Assembly (NCBI GenBank): GCA_033026295.1
Contig: CM065175.1
Span: 20,036,837-20,100,836 of the forward strand
DNA from: Channa striata
Lineage: Eukaryota; Chordata; Actinopteri; Anabantiformes; Channidae
Reading direction: 5' to 3'
DNA length: 64,000 nucleotides
Both the position numbers and the translations under genes were made by a program. Each line of letters begins with the position of its first letter. Position 1 is the first letter of the stretch. The notes beneath the pieces were generated by a model. It was not told the origin of the DNA. It saw nothing but the letters and a program-made list of their open reading frames with translations, and ran no database searches. Shown in pieces: positions 47,167 through 60,923 of this stretch.

Positions 47167-50100
47167 TACTAAACTAAAGTGAAAACACAAAACTACAGTT
47201 TTTGAAATATTTTCATAAAATGAAAGCAAATGCAGAGGGTGACCACAGACGGGAAACCCCAGCATCCAGGCAGCAGCAGAGGCTCAAATATTAAAGGAAT
47301 GACGAACTCCAACAAATGCAAAAACAAAAAGAAAAAAAAAGTAAAATACAGTCATCAATCTATTTATTGAAACTGATGTGTCAACCAGATTATCCTCTGT
47401 GGTACTACTCAAGATTTCAGCGTGATACTACTTAGAATTTCAAACAATTTAATGCCGGACTCGATTTCTAATTCAAAACTCTGCAGGCAATGCACATCAC
47501 TTAATTTATTAAGCTAAAAAATGCAAAGAGCAGCCCAGCTACTGTTATTAAAGTTATTAATTAAACACACAGGGATGAAGATGAAAATCTGTTATAATGC
47601 TGACGCCTGTGCAGTAAATGCCCTGGAATATTTGCTTAAATGTCCAATCACTGTCCTGCATTTTGCAGTATGTGTAATAAGATGTTTTTTTGTGGGGTTC
47701 TGTTTGAAAATATTGAATTTTGACGAGCAGTAGATTACTTTAAATGGCAGTGTTTTTTTTTGGTTAACTAATATGACTAAATCTGTTGCAAGAAAAAAAA
47801 TTCCCATTTATGGCAAATATCAAAACCACACAATAATCTTCTCAGTCACTGTCATGGGTATGTCCTAATGAAATGACTGATGTCTGAATGACATTAAACG
47901 GCGTTTACACATTGATGAGGTCAGCAGCGTTACATATCCGGTGTCTAAAAAAGGCTTATGTTACTGCACTTCCTCCTTTCAAATGACCTAAAGCGAAATT
48001 AAATGAAGAGGTGCAGAATTTTTCTGCCCCACAAAGTATGTATGAATACAGTCTTATGCTACGTTAAAACATAAATGTTTAGAATATAAATATTTCTATC
48101 AACGTGATTTGTTTAGTTGTCTTAGTCGCTTTTTTATCGATGGAGAATCACTTTGGATGAGATGATGTAATCCTGCGCTGAATTCCAGTCAAGCAGAGTT
48201 GCATCAGTTGAGCTTAATTGCTTTCAGCATGAGCTGTTTGGCTCCCTTCCACTGAAATCATATTTGCATCACTTGAATGGAAGGGCTGGCACTTTCTGAC
48301 AGTCTGTGTGCAATACTGTAAGCTCACTTAGTTTGACTCAAATCTTGACATTTACTGAAATATAACAGCTTGATTGGTATAATTACTTTAACTTACCAGT
48401 AATCAAGCATTTCACTGGGACTAATGTGGAGGTGATGTGAGGTGATTTAAGAGGATTTTTTAACAGGCTATTGGCTACTTTTGATTTTGGCCAAATAGTC
48501 TTTTCCCTACTATTCCAATTGTGTCAAGAGTAAACAGGAAGCTTGTGGCATGTTCAAAAAAGAAAGAAAGACAGACAGAAAGAAAGAAAGACAGAGTTAT
48601 GTATAGTATTTAGTGAGTGACTTGTTGTGTTTCATTGAACGCTTGAACAGAAGAAAAGACAAAGACTGAGGTGGAAACGGGGCCGTGCAACAATACTTCA
48701 CGACCACAAACCAAGACAGCGTTTGACATTGTTGTGCGTTTTAAAAATAATGCTGCAAAGAGGAAGAGAGAAACATGATTTGTCACTGGGGTGACAAATG
48801 ACACAGAAATAGCAGCGAACTTTGAGCAGCGTGGACGGAACATTACCGACCTCACAGAGATGAGTTAACAAGGCTTTGTGCGCTTCGTCGGCAGGGTTAC
48901 ACGTGTGCCTGCTATCGGTTTGCGTTGCGTTGATCAGCTTTTATTTGATCAACAGCATGTAAATTGTGAGGAAATTACAAAAAACAACCGTAAGAATCCG
49001 CGCTGCCAATTTAACTTGGCACCGGCGTACCATGTAAATTTCATGACCACTGCATGTTACAGCTGCCAATTCTTTGCTCTGAGTCACAATCGCTGGGACA
49101 CCAACAAAAGCCTAGGGCATTCATTTTTTATAATGCTGGTTTTGTCTCTGTTTGACAGTCTCAATGAAAGATTTAGGGAAATGCTTAATCCTACGGGTCT
49201 AGTCAGGTAGACCGATACTGCTACAGTTGCGCTGACGAGACCTGCAGTGGAGGGATGGAGGGACGCCGGGTGCAGACTGACAAGCAGACAGACAACCGTG
49301 GCTGCTAATATAGCTGGGAGGGAGGTGCTGATGGCCTGTTGCCAAGGTGACACAGGCCAGCCGGGTTCTGTCTCATTTGCAGATGCAAACGAGACCTCGG
49401 AGCTCCTGCTGATGCTCGCCTCCTCTGGAAACACAAACTGCACCCCCTCCGCCGTCCCCAGAGAAGAGCTCTTGCATACACCTGGGCTGAGAAAAGAGAC
49501 GATGCGCAGCTATTTATTTGCCTTTCACGTTTGCTTGTGATGTGCCTCCTTTGTGCTCTGTCTGTCGCAGCTCCTCTGGGAAAGAAGGATTCCTCATAGT
49601 TTCTAAGTGTCCAATAACCCCCACATTGACGTTTTCCCTTCTTGTTTCCTCTCCTATTGCATTGATTCCCTGTGTTGAATTGGCCTTTTCAGAGAGGGGG
49701 GCTGATAGCAGCATGTGCTGCTGAATAATAGCCCCTGGCCGACACAGCACTCCACCCCAGCGACAACAAAAAGGCAGACTCCTTTGTTTGGCTGGAGGTA
49801 AACAGCTGGGAACAGATGATGCTGGCCGGGCTGATTTAGGTGACCACAGCTACCGTAGTGACAAGGCTTTGTTATGGCAGGGACAAACAGTCGAGGGGAG
49901 AGGCAGGCAGAGGAGAAAGGCAGACAGAGAGAACATGAGAAGTTAATTTAGAGGAGAGGAATAAAAGCACACATTTTCGAGAGCAGTTTGGGCATTTGTT
50001 TGGGCTTGTGTCGTTCTGAGATCCGCTCCGGAGAGCACTTCTCGAACACACCTGAGAACAAACGCACCGCCTAACAAAAAGGACATTAGTGTGATGTCGC

Positions 50101-53100
50101 ACAAGTTTGAGACCACGCGTCCAAAACTGCAAGAGATTATAAGAAATCAAAACCAAACAAAAACAAGATGAGAGAGACGAACCATCCCAATGTGTTTTTT
50201 TTCTCTGTCAAAAAACACAAATACATTTTGTCTTGCATCAGAATAACCAGCAGCTGGTCAATAGAAGCGAATAATTGCGTGCCATGTTGTGCTAATTCTG
50301 AGGTACAGAATACAAAACAACAGTAATGAAACTGCTATTAACAAGTGTGGCTGTCATACACTTATGAGAAACACCACATATGCTGCACAGACCAAATCCT
50401 GAATGGTTAAATAGTCATGAATAATTAGGGCATTCTCTCACTGAGCAGATGTCTCTTTCTGCTGAATGCTGCTTCTCGCTAGAATGAGCGGACGGGCGAG
50501 ATAAGCCTTGTGGAGAAACAGAGTGGGGGTCTCACTGGATAGAAGAAGAGAAGGGAGAACGATTGGACGCTCCAGCCTGTAATACAATATACCATGTGTG
50601 CACAATCACACACGGCGTGCATATATAATGCAGAGTCCCACAATATGCACGCACGTGCTGATCAATGCCCCGAGCCTCCTGATTCTCCCACATTCACAGT
50701 TAAAGCCCCCGACGCTGGAGAGACTGCAGCATGGTCCCACCTGGCTACACAGTAGCAGGGTCGGTGATCCCATAAATTACCCATCTTGCCCCTCAAATAT
50801 TGATAAGGCAATAACTATCCTCCGGTACACGGGGGGACACGTTTTTCTCACTTTATTGTTGAACTCCGCACATAACCCCAACCCGTATGGAAGACTGCAT
50901 CCGATTTTGTAACACTAGCACTCAAGTACAAACCTATTCCAGATTACACATTGGCTTGTTTCGTGTTACGTTGTTAAATATGTGTAGATAACTAAAATCA
51001 ACAGAGTTTTCATATTTCTTGGTGTTTTTTCACTTGTTTATCAAACAGTATTTTACCAGGCAACTTGTTGCAGTTTGATTTTTGTCTCGCACTTGTTGTC
51101 ACGTATTATTTTTGTATTTGATTGGCTCAACTCACCTTCACCCCTCCACTTGTCAGAATTCGATCCAGGTCCAGAGCCCCAGCAGCCAATTAGCTCAGTT
51201 TAGCATAAAGAAAACTGGATGTAGAAATAGATGGACTGACTGACAACATGTGAAAAAAAATGCCTACCAGCATCTTTAAATCACTATAATTAACATGCAA
51301 TAGCTCACTTGTTATATCACTCCGTGAAGGAGATGCCCCCCCGCTTCTAATAACACATAAATGTGAGATTTTACGATACTGTACAACGCACGTTTCATTT
51401 AAAGCTGTCGAAGCCTTTCGCAATTAGCTGTCCTTGTTGAACAGAACAACATCTTTCAAATGCGTGCTCAATGACCAGCCGCCATTTTACCAGCCACGGA
51501 CCGATGGTTTTAGCATGTATAGATGCATTGAGAGTGGCCCATGTAAAGGTCGTGTCACGCCACGCAGAATAAAGTTCATTCACTGGAACGACGCGCTGGT
51601 TCATCTCGACTGTCGCAGGGACACTTACAACTGTCGACGCTCAGAAACGCCAACGCGGTTGTTGGTAAATGCAGTTCACACACATTTAAACGTGGTTATG
51701 TATTCAACCTCACACCTGTAAAGGTCAGCAAAGAAAAACAAGTGAGGCGTCAATATATATTGATTTGTCTCTTTAGAATCAAGACTATGTGCACCCTGGG
51801 ATCTGAACTATGGGAAGTGAAGCTGGGGAAACAATAATTGGTTGTTATTAGGCAGATTGAATTACAGAAATGTAGATTGTAAATTTGGCACTTCAAGCTT
51901 AGAGATTTCCACCGCTTCCCCTATATATACATGCTTTGCTGTCTAGGTTTGGCTGTACTATGACAGGGAACAAAGATGTTATTCATAAGCAGACCATAAT
52001 GCGGTGAATAACTGTTTTTTCACTTCAACTAAAAATGCTGCTCATAATGGTAAACTCCTCCACTGTCTCACTGCTGCAAAATCACTTATAGAAACTGAAT
52101 CATCTGCCTGTTTTGAAGATGAGGTTGTTTGACAGAGTGAAAAACATTCTTGTCTGTAATGACTCCTGCACAGGTAGGTGTTTTACAGATACACACTATA
52201 TACAGTATTGCTTTGTGTCAAATGCTGCAGATTTGCCATCTTCCAACTGAGCACTGAAACTGTCACTCTGTAATGCTGGATGTCTGAGCGAGAGAATAGT
52301 TAATGGACAGCCTGTGTCCTGTGTCTGGTATGACTGATTATGAGATGCCTTTGCCATCCTGTGAGTTTGTTCGTGACTCATATGCATCAGAAGTCAAACA
52401 GTCGTGTCCTCATGCCTCTTTGTAATACATGGAAATGAGCTGTGCTCTTTAGTCAAATCAGGGTGTCTTTGTCTAACCTGGATCGCCATGCCCACAGTAG
52501 ATTTCCCTCTTCTTATCGTGGATGCATAATCATTTTGTCATGGAAGCGTGTTTTACAAAACATCACAAGAGAACAGCAGCATTGTGGCAGTAATTTTTTC
52601 ACAGCTCTAAACTGCAAACTATTACTAGAAACCATTTTGTTGCAAATCACTAACACATCAACAGTGTTGTTTGCTTTGTGTAGGTGTTTCAGTTCCTCGT
52701 GGCTAAATGGCACATCACAACAGGGTGATCGCAGTTTTTCACAAGGAAGTGGAGTTACGAAAGCCGACTTGGGAATGGCTTCTCCTCACGGCAGAAATGG
52801 CAATCTGACCTTGTGTTGCCGTTTCAGAATAAACTTCACACCTCCCAAAATGCACAGGGCGGTGCGAATTCATTTCACCTTTTGCAGACATTTTTCACTG
52901 AGCCAGCTGGAACAAAAGCTAAAACCAGAAAATTGTTAACTGGAAAGTCTAGTCTGTCGCTGATTGCTGCTCATTCTGCAAACTTTTACTTTGAGTTATG
53001 CCTGTAAAACCAGATGTAAGACGCCTTTTATCTTCCCTTAAAATGAGAATTGTGATAACCAGGAATCAAAATAAATCCACGTGTCGCTTTCTTTTCAGAC

Positions 53101-53414
53101 TTTCACTGCAGACATGGAGAGATGAGTGTTTAACTTACTGAACATTTAGTTTGCTATAGATAAAATGCCAAATACAACAACTTATTTTGGTGGGTGGTGA
53201 CGTTTGACAGTTTAGTAATTTTCCAACAATCTGAAACCAAAATCCAGCATGGAACATTTAAACCCACTTCAAGCAGTTTAACCGCTTGAGAACGACAGCA
53301 GAAGTCATTGTAGAGATGAATCTCCTCTAGCAGCCAAATTAATTGTAATGTAAGCAAAGAAAGAAATCTGGGGACATTAATATAGAGCGGTTTGTGTAGG
53401 AAGGAGGTCAAAAT
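47167..53414. other. Gene-free DNA, possible conserved non-coding stretches
   Basis: No coding exon is supported. It includes the GAAA/GACA run at 48555-48595 and a purine-rich patch near 49890-49970. Stretches at 49180-49470 and 49790-49870 are less AT-rich and hold CAGCTG and ATTTGCA-type motifs. They are candidates for conserved regulatory DNA, untested. Confidence 0.45.
48555..48595. repeat. (GAAA)/(GACA) tetranucleotide repeat
   Basis: Alternating GAAA and GACA units, purine-rich on the plus strand. Confidence 0.9.
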
Positions 53415-53712
53415 TAATCAAAGGGTCAATAAAAAAATCAGACTTAAACGTGGGAAAGCACAAAGTGTTTCCCATTTGAAAGCATGACCAGTGCATGACC
53501 AGCATGCACCAGTGATGATTTGGGTGAATTACTTTAAAAGGGGTGAATACTAATACAGTAACTTATTTTCAGTTTTGTTTTTAATTGGATTATTTTGTAG
53601 AGTTTTCCCTTTGACATGATACTTTTGTCATAAAAAAAAAAAAATTAAATTAAATATATTTTAAAAAGTAAAACTTCCAAAGGAGTTGAATATATTTTAT
53701 TGGCGCTGTACA
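53415..53712 (+). mobile_element. Degenerate DNA-transposon 3' end (Tc1-like)
   Basis: GGGGTGAATACTAATACAGT and the closing TTTATTGGCGCTGTA are phrases from the 3' part of a common fish element with TACAGTGCC-type ends. The reverse complement of the last bases (TACAGCGCCAATAAAATA) parallels the start of the fragment at 12799. No transposase frame remains and the left boundary is a guess. Confidence 0.45.
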
Positions 53713-56700
53713 GCTGAAGGCTAAACACAGATATATCACAGTTGAAGTCTGTGGTCAAGGAGTTACACTAATTAAACATTAGACTAATCCATGTTTTCAC
53801 ACAATGTTCTATATTTGTTTATTAATAATTTGTTCATCAATAAATGGCCCTTTTTGTGCTTTTTTTAACAGCAGGATTAACTGTTATTACACACAATTTT
53901 GTGTCTAAAGGGGCTGAAATCAGGGCAGTGTGTGAAATAACATGCTGTTATTTTGTTGTAGCAAAAATTAAGTTTTCAGTAGCTTGCGTTTGATCCAAGC
54001 TGAGGTAGTAGGACAACAACCCTACATTCATAATTCTTTATTTAGAAGTTTCAGGCTACAAGTGAAAAATGATGGTGCTGACTGTACGGGACAACTTTGG
54101 GCTTCAGCACCAACCAATGGTTGATATTGGTAGGGACGTCCACGTTCATAGACAGCCGACGATTTTACACAAGCTGCAGTGCTTCCATAACGTTAATAAA
54201 CTGCTTATTTTTAACTCAGACCATTTATCTAATATCTTAACCACGTATACAACCTGGACATGTCACGAGTCTACCTCGGGTGACCTTTCCATGTTTACCT
54301 AAATCTAAACCAGTGATTTTAGTATTGTGCATAAACATAACCAAAGCTTGACCACTGACCCATATGATTCACTGCCTCAACACTAACAATCGCAAATTTA
54401 GAGATAAATCCTGAGAGATTTGTGGGAGGCAAGAGTGACTGGCCATTCAGGGCGGTTGTTACACTTTTGCCTTTGGTTCAATAATACTAAAGAGGGATAT
54501 TTTACTGCAGGCATACTCAAACCTTAATGCATTCAGAGATTCATTCTTCCAGATAAGATGGTAATTCTACAACAAACTGTGACTCATTACAAGCGCTGTC
54601 ACATTGCAACATCAGTAAAAGTTATTTTAACTATATGGTTCCCTTTTATTTACTTCACTTGGGGCCAGTTTTTGGCAAAAGGTTGACTCAGCCTGTCACA
54701 ATCTTTATAGTTGCAATACCAGGAAATACCTCCATATTTAATATGGCAGAAGACCTTTGCTATTGGTTAATGAAAGATTAACATGTAAGGGCATGAATAA
54801 GTGTTGGCAAAAATTTCCGTATAAACAAATGTTTTATGCAAGTTTGCATCATCCTGCTAGAAGCACAATAATATGAAAACTTTAATTGGTTCCCCCCATA
54901 CAGACCTCGAAAAATTCAATGGGCAGCACATACACATTAAAGTTGATTGTACCAAATCAAACCTGAACAAAAAAACACAGCACAGCAAACACACCGGCAA
55001 TATTACAGTACAGGTCGATTCCGGTAATAACAATCCACAAAGACATCAGGGTTTATTGGAACATACCAGGAGAATCGGTGTCCCTGTTTACGCAATTTAA
55101 GATTCTCGCAACTGCAGAAAGTTTCTCGATTTTGATTGCTTTTTGTAAATGGGTGGTGTCATGGGGCTCGCCCACGCCCTGTAGAGAGTAGGTGCAGATG
55201 TGTTATCATACTCAAATTGACAATTCTATTTATTTTACCAACTAGCCGGCAGAGTAGAGTTGTTGATTTAGTTGTATAGACAATGCACCCTGTTCTCACA
55301 TCCTCCAAAAACCAACGTCACTGTGATACTTACCCAATGTTGTGTGTGCTCCACTCCATCTGCCAACAGGTCTCAGGTGACACTATCAAACAGGAAGTGT
55401 GAGGGGTGAAGGGTCTTTATAGCAGGGGAGAATTGGGTTGTACCATCCAGGTAGGAAGTAAAGGGGGGTTTTACAATTGTGGGAGGAAATTGTCTTAAAA
55501 GTCCCCTAGATAACATTTCATGTTAACCTTCCTATGTGGGGTAAAATAGAATAATATATTTAAGACATTTATACTGTTTTGATGGAAGAGATATTATAGT
55601 GTATGTTAATTGGTAATAATTGGTTGTGTTAATCAGTAATGGTTTGTCTTCATAGGAGGGGCTTCAGGTATTTTGTTCATTGCAGTTCAGATGGGGATCT
55701 GCTGCTAGCTTGCTCATTAGCAATGAGCCTAGCATAGTTTTTCTTTTGTTTATTTTTCATTTTATTATTTATTTTGTCCAGTTTGAGGTTTGTTTTGTTT
55801 TATTTTTGTATATAATTTTTCCCACTTATTCACAAAACCACTTTGAACTGCGGATTGATGGGTGTCCCTGCCTCTCTGCGTGTGTGTGTCTTCCACCACT
55901 CGGCTAACCCTTACAGGTGGAGGGTGAAAAATGTACTCCACACAGAAAGGCCAGGGATTCGAACTAGGGACCCTCTACCTGTGAGGCTAACCACTCCACA
56001 TTCGTGTTGCCACCAAGTCAAAAATTACACAAGTTATGCAGGTGCCTAAAATCTATTGCTTTTGGTATCAAAGTCCATTTGTAATGAAATGGTTGTACTG
56101 CACTGAAAGTACCGAAAAATGTATTGAAAGATGGATCCAACCACCAACCTGTCCAATGAAATGTTATTTTGCTCATAAATCAAGCATTTTTAATATTTAA
56201 ACAGGACAGTTTCAATTTATTTAGGAGCGTATTGCTGCAGTAACACTGCCATGATCCAAGATTAACAGCTACCCTTTGCTAGTAAATTGTACTTCATCGC
56301 ACTTTTTTTTATGAACGTGTCCACAAAATGTCCACATACGTCTTCAATAAAAAAAATTCAGCTTGCAGTTCAAACAGCCTGACCATTGCTTTGCCCGGCA
56401 TTGAAACTTATCTGTTATGAATAGCCTTATAGCTCTTTTTTTAGGCGCAACAGTAACAGATTAGGAACCTTATTTTTCTATATTATGAGCGCCCTGTTTT
56501 TAAAAGGGTTCACTGGTACTTGTTCCAGTCCCATGCTGTTTTTCCCCTTGACTAAACACCATGCAAGAGGGTGGAGGTCAAGACAGAAGCAGAAGATAAG
56601 AGGGACAGAGGAGCCGAGGGAGAATAAAGGAGGAGAGGGCGTGCTCCCTGACCACAGAGCACAATGTCTTATCTTGTTCCTGTGTCCTCCCTGTCGTTAT

Positions 56701-58453
56701 CTGCCGCACATGGACATGGAGACTGTACACAGCTGTTTGCCGCCAGCTAAAATATAAAACGTTTAAAGGCATCGTATCAGACATATCCTTAATTCTTACA
56801 CAGACAGAGTTGGTGTGTAGAAAAAAACATTATACAGTTCAGGCAACAGATGCTGTATGTGCATGTGGTTGCTCTTATGTAAGAATTATTACGTAAGGTT
56901 ATTATTTATTATTTTTTGAGGGCAATCTAATTGTACAGATAAAGCCTAATTGGTCTAAAGAAAGTTGTTATCCAGCTAAAGCATAAAAAAACGCTCAGCC
57001 CTAATGCCCAGTGCTGGTGTTTGGCCCGGTTGTGTTGAACTCGGGTTAATTTTTCTCCTTGGTGCAGTTTGTTTGCAAAGGACTAAAGGCAGCAATTGCA
57101 CCCAGGTGCAGACCAAGACAACCGCACTGCGACCCTTCATTCAACTCAGCACTGATCCAGTCCCAAACAAGCTTTATCGCAGTTTGCCTACAGGGAGGAC
57201 GTGATCCAACCTGGGTCCAGCCCCAAACAGCAGGGCTCAGCTCAACAGCTGGCTGACAACTCGTCCTCTTTACCATGTTAGGCAATGGTGCATTTATCTG
57301 TATGTTTTTAAGCACATTTCAGCATCTGCAACTGTTTTCCTTCCTGAGTTATTGCTCAGATAATCACCAACTTTATGCACTAGTGCTGGTTGTGCAGTTG
57401 TTTCATGTTTGCCAGCAGTAATAGTAATATTCACTGATACAAAACAGAATGTACTTCCTGTGTTTGCTTTCGTGGTCCCGGCCCAAATCCGCTAAACCAA
57501 TAAGCAGACAGGACAGTTCTCATGTGACTTCTCATGACGCTTGTTGGCTCTCTTGGATTTATTATTGTGTGAACGGAAACCCAGGGGAAAAAAGATCAAG
57601 TTCACAAACTTGTCAACCGATTTAGAGCAAACGAACAACATGGTTGAAAATGCCACAAATGAAATGGACAATGAGTCATCGGGGTAAATTAGGTGTATAA
57701 TTATTGAGGTGCCAGCCTCCAAGCACTGTACATACAAAGCGGGTTATTGCTCTTATTAGAACCCGGTGCACATTGTTTGCACGTGGATGAGCCTAACAAG
57801 TCTGCTGAGCCTAGTAGTGACATTCAAACGTGCAACTTAGCGGTTTGAGAAAATGTGTTTGTCCACTCATGGCTGACTGTTGACTCTTTTCCACAATGGT
57901 TTATACTCTGGCTAAACAGAGTTTTTATAAAATTGCACATACAGTAGCTTCATCAATTTTGTTCTCTGAAAGGTCAGCACTGTCAACTCTGTTTGCTCAA
58001 CACTACACATTTGCTAAAATTGAACTCTCTAAAAGATCAGCACCAATTTACTTTGCCTCGGCAAATCCAATGATCACAGCAGTTTCTCAAAAATTCACTT
58101 TCCACATTTCTCCATTACACTTTTTTGTGCTTGTGACTGCTAGTGTCTGAAGATTTGATGTCTAGTATATAATCGCACTATGCAAACAGTTTTCACTGGG
58201 TAACCTTATGTTTAAACATGCAGTCCGGGTATTCACTGAAAAGCCATGTTATTCGACCGTTTCCTGTAGTGAATACATATTGTTATGAATATATGACAGC
58301 AGCCTTTTTGTTTTAGTCTGTATCCTCTTCTGTATGTTCTTGATTAATGGTTTCAAACAGCAATATCCAGGGATGAGCCTAGAGTGAGTCTTGGATAAGC
58401 CTCTAGCCCTTGGCTTAGGTCCCCACCCCCATCTCACTAGTGCTCACTTTCCT

Positions 58454-58457
<4 letters not shown>
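53713..58457. other. Gene-free DNA
   Basis: No coding exon is supported. It contains the third SINE-like copy at 55905-56012 and a purine-rich patch near 56565-56650. Around 57090-57240 a GATCCAGTCCCAAACA phrase partly recurs as GTCCAGCCCCAAACA, a weak local duplication of unknown meaning. Confidence 0.5.
55905..56012 (-). repeat. SINE-like interspersed repeat, copy 3 (reversed, head only)
   Basis: On the minus strand it reads GTGGAGTGGTTAGCCTCACA, then GTTCGAATCCC (B-box like), then TTTCTGTGTGGAGTAC, the head of the same family as the copies at 7919 and 26449. The tail is missing. Confidence 0.75.
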
Positions 58458-58499
<42 letters not shown>

Positions 58500-58503
58500 C
58501 ACA
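58458..58503. repeat. (TC)n then (AC)n microsatellite
   Basis: TC run 58458-58484 directly followed by AC run 58485-58503. Confidence 0.95.
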
Positions 58504-58662
58504 TGCTGGGACTCCAAAAGTACTACAGACACTCTTTGCCAATTTAATAAAGAGAGACTTTGTCATGCGTATCTCTCCCACAGCTTCCTGGCCAGAGTGA
58601 CAACAGTGTGGGTGAGTGGAAAAACAGGAAGAGGACAGACAGCTCTAGTGGGCAGTGGATTG

Positions 58663-58664
<2 letters not shown>

Positions 58665-58701
<37 letters not shown>
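58665..58701. repeat. (GT)n microsatellite
   Basis: Pure GT run of about 37 bases. Confidence 0.95.
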
Positions 58702-58704
<3 letters not shown>

Positions 58705-59851
58705 ATGTTGCTTTGCTAAAGTGTGTGCATGCGTATATGTAGCATATGTGTTAACCCGACAAGACATGTGCTCACCAGGACATTGCTCAACATTTAGCAG
58801 CGAGTGTGGTGTTTGCAAGAAGAAGAACTAGGCGTTTCCTGGGGGGGGGGGGCGGATGAGGATGTCTTGCTTTCAGCACTTGTGGGCCCAAGTGGGACGC
58901 GGCTCTACCATTAATAGATCTCACGATGGGAAGGCCAATTGACACGGCGCTTCACCCAGGCCCAGAGCTTTTTGGGGAAACTCAATAATGCATGATTTGA
59001 GTTCTCATGGTAGCATAGCGTGATTGCTCTCGTGAATGTCCCTCTGGAGGATCTCTGAAAATGCGTGGACCCCCAATTGTCATCAAATAGACTTTAAAAG
59101 ACATAAACATTGAGCTTTTCCCAGCATGGTTGCACTTTCATCATCACTCCAGACACCAAAGGTGGCCTATGCTACCACTGTTATATGCATATGAGCTGAC
59201 CAGCACTGGAATTCTGCAATATTTTCCTCTTTCACTCACACTTTCCCTCCTATTTATTTTGCTGCTGTCAAAGATGTTGTAACCAACTGCTTGAATACTA
59301 ACTGTATGTCCAAACAGATTTCTGCTGTGCGTGAGTCATTTGGTAAATATAGGGAATGACAGCACTGACTTTCAATTTGGGCTCAGCTGTTTAGCAGTCT
59401 AGTTGGAACACACAAACACATGAACATGATGACAGATGCACACACACATACACAGCTGTCAGTGGCTTGAGTGTTCAGAGAAGACGTCTGAATTCTGCGC
59501 CGCGCACATGTACTGTAGGAGACGGTTTTTCCAAACGCAAGTATGGCGTGACATGAAACATTGCCTTAAAAATAGGTCATTTAATAGACTGTACAGCATT
59601 TGAACTGCCTCACTTGTTATTGCACCAATGCATCGGTAGATGAGACCTGCTTTAGCTTCACAGCCTTTCCAGGAGGTGAACAGAAGAAATAAATTTTGCC
59701 CACAACAATCCAGTTTCCAGTTGAACTACAGTCAGAGCTGCCTTACTATTCAATTTTCAAATATATGCCTTGAGATTTATTTTGGAGAAGTGAACAAAGC
59801 CCACCCCCAATTCCCAAGCCTGACAAGGAGACATGTCTGTTTAGTGAAGAG

Positions 59852-59876
59852 GTGTGTGTGTGTGTGTGTGTGTGTG
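59852..59876. repeat. (GT)n microsatellite
   Basis: Pure GT run of about 25 bases; the open frames over it (Cys-Val repeats) are artefacts. Confidence 0.95.
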
Positions 59877-60890
59877 AGGAGCAGACAGTGAGGCCACGAG
59901 TACACGTGCACGCATGTGCCTGGGTGTTTGCACCGTGCCCACCTGCATGCGCGTGCATAGGTGTAATGTTTATTTGTGGAGTGTCACACGGTGCTTTAGC
60001 CCCTGCACAAACCCAGCTCCTCCTGACATCTGTGAGTCAATTAGCTGACTGAAGGGAAAACATCCCTGGCCTCCCCCCTCTCTCCCACACCCTCCCCTCC
60101 CTCCGTGCATCCCTTCCTCCACCAAACAACCCCAAGCAGCCAGCCAGTCAGCCAGCCCGTTAGGTAGAGCAGCACAGCAGCTCCTGTCTGCCCTGGCTGG
60201 TGTGAGGCACTGGGGGAGGGGCACCAGGCAGGACTGAGGGTGGGAGGGCGGCGGGGGTGATGAGGTTGGATGTCAAGAATGTGGCTCATGGTCTGCTCTT
60301 TTGTGTGTTTTGTGCAGGATGAATAGGCCCATGGCAGGCTGGGGTGCTAGCCGTTGACTTAGAAAGCCTGAAGGCCCTGGCCTGCCCCTCTTAAAATGAC
60401 ACACACTGATAATGAAGGCTGCTAAAACGCCCACTACTCATAGACATAACTATTTCCATGTCTTAATTCTTTGTGGTTCTTTCTTTTCTCGGTTTTGCAA
60501 ATAGCTTAATTTTGTCCACTGCAGTCTCTCTGTCCTTACCTCCCGTGAACCCCCCATCAGGACGGTTTTTGTTTGCTAAGCTGGTGTGGGGGCTGTTCTT
60601 TTTTTTTTTTGTGCCTGGTGTATCCCATATTCCCTTCCCTGTTCGTCCCCAATGCCCTCCACATCCTCCGGCTACTGCAATGGAAATATGCTTCAGTCAC
60701 ATTGCTAATTATTTAAGAGTCGTCACCTCATTAACAGTGCTGCGAGATAATGAATGATTAATAGGTCATTCTTCACGTCGTGGCTGTGTTCTTCCCACTC
60801 TTTTCAGCTTCCTCCTTCCAAGCTACTTGTTTGACAGGTTGTTCCAGCTCTTTTCATCCACTTAGCCCGTGCATCCCCCTACACTCTCGC

Positions 60891-60923
60891 TGTGCATGTG
60901 CATGTGCATGTGCATGTGCATGT
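60891..60923. repeat. (TGTGCA)5 hexanucleotide repeat
   Basis: Five and a half exact copies of TGTGCA. Each junction forms CATGTG, an E-box-type hexamer. Confidence 0.95.

Noticed and set aside
51434..51721. 95-codon open frame with several cysteines
   Set aside because: Looked at as a possible small secreted or zinc-binding protein; it has no signal peptide, no spaced cysteine motif and no recognisable relative.
55905..56012. Possible tRNA gene on the minus strand
   Set aside because: A- and B-box-like motifs are present, but they are the head of a repeat with copies at 7919 and 26449, and acceptor-stem pairing is missing.
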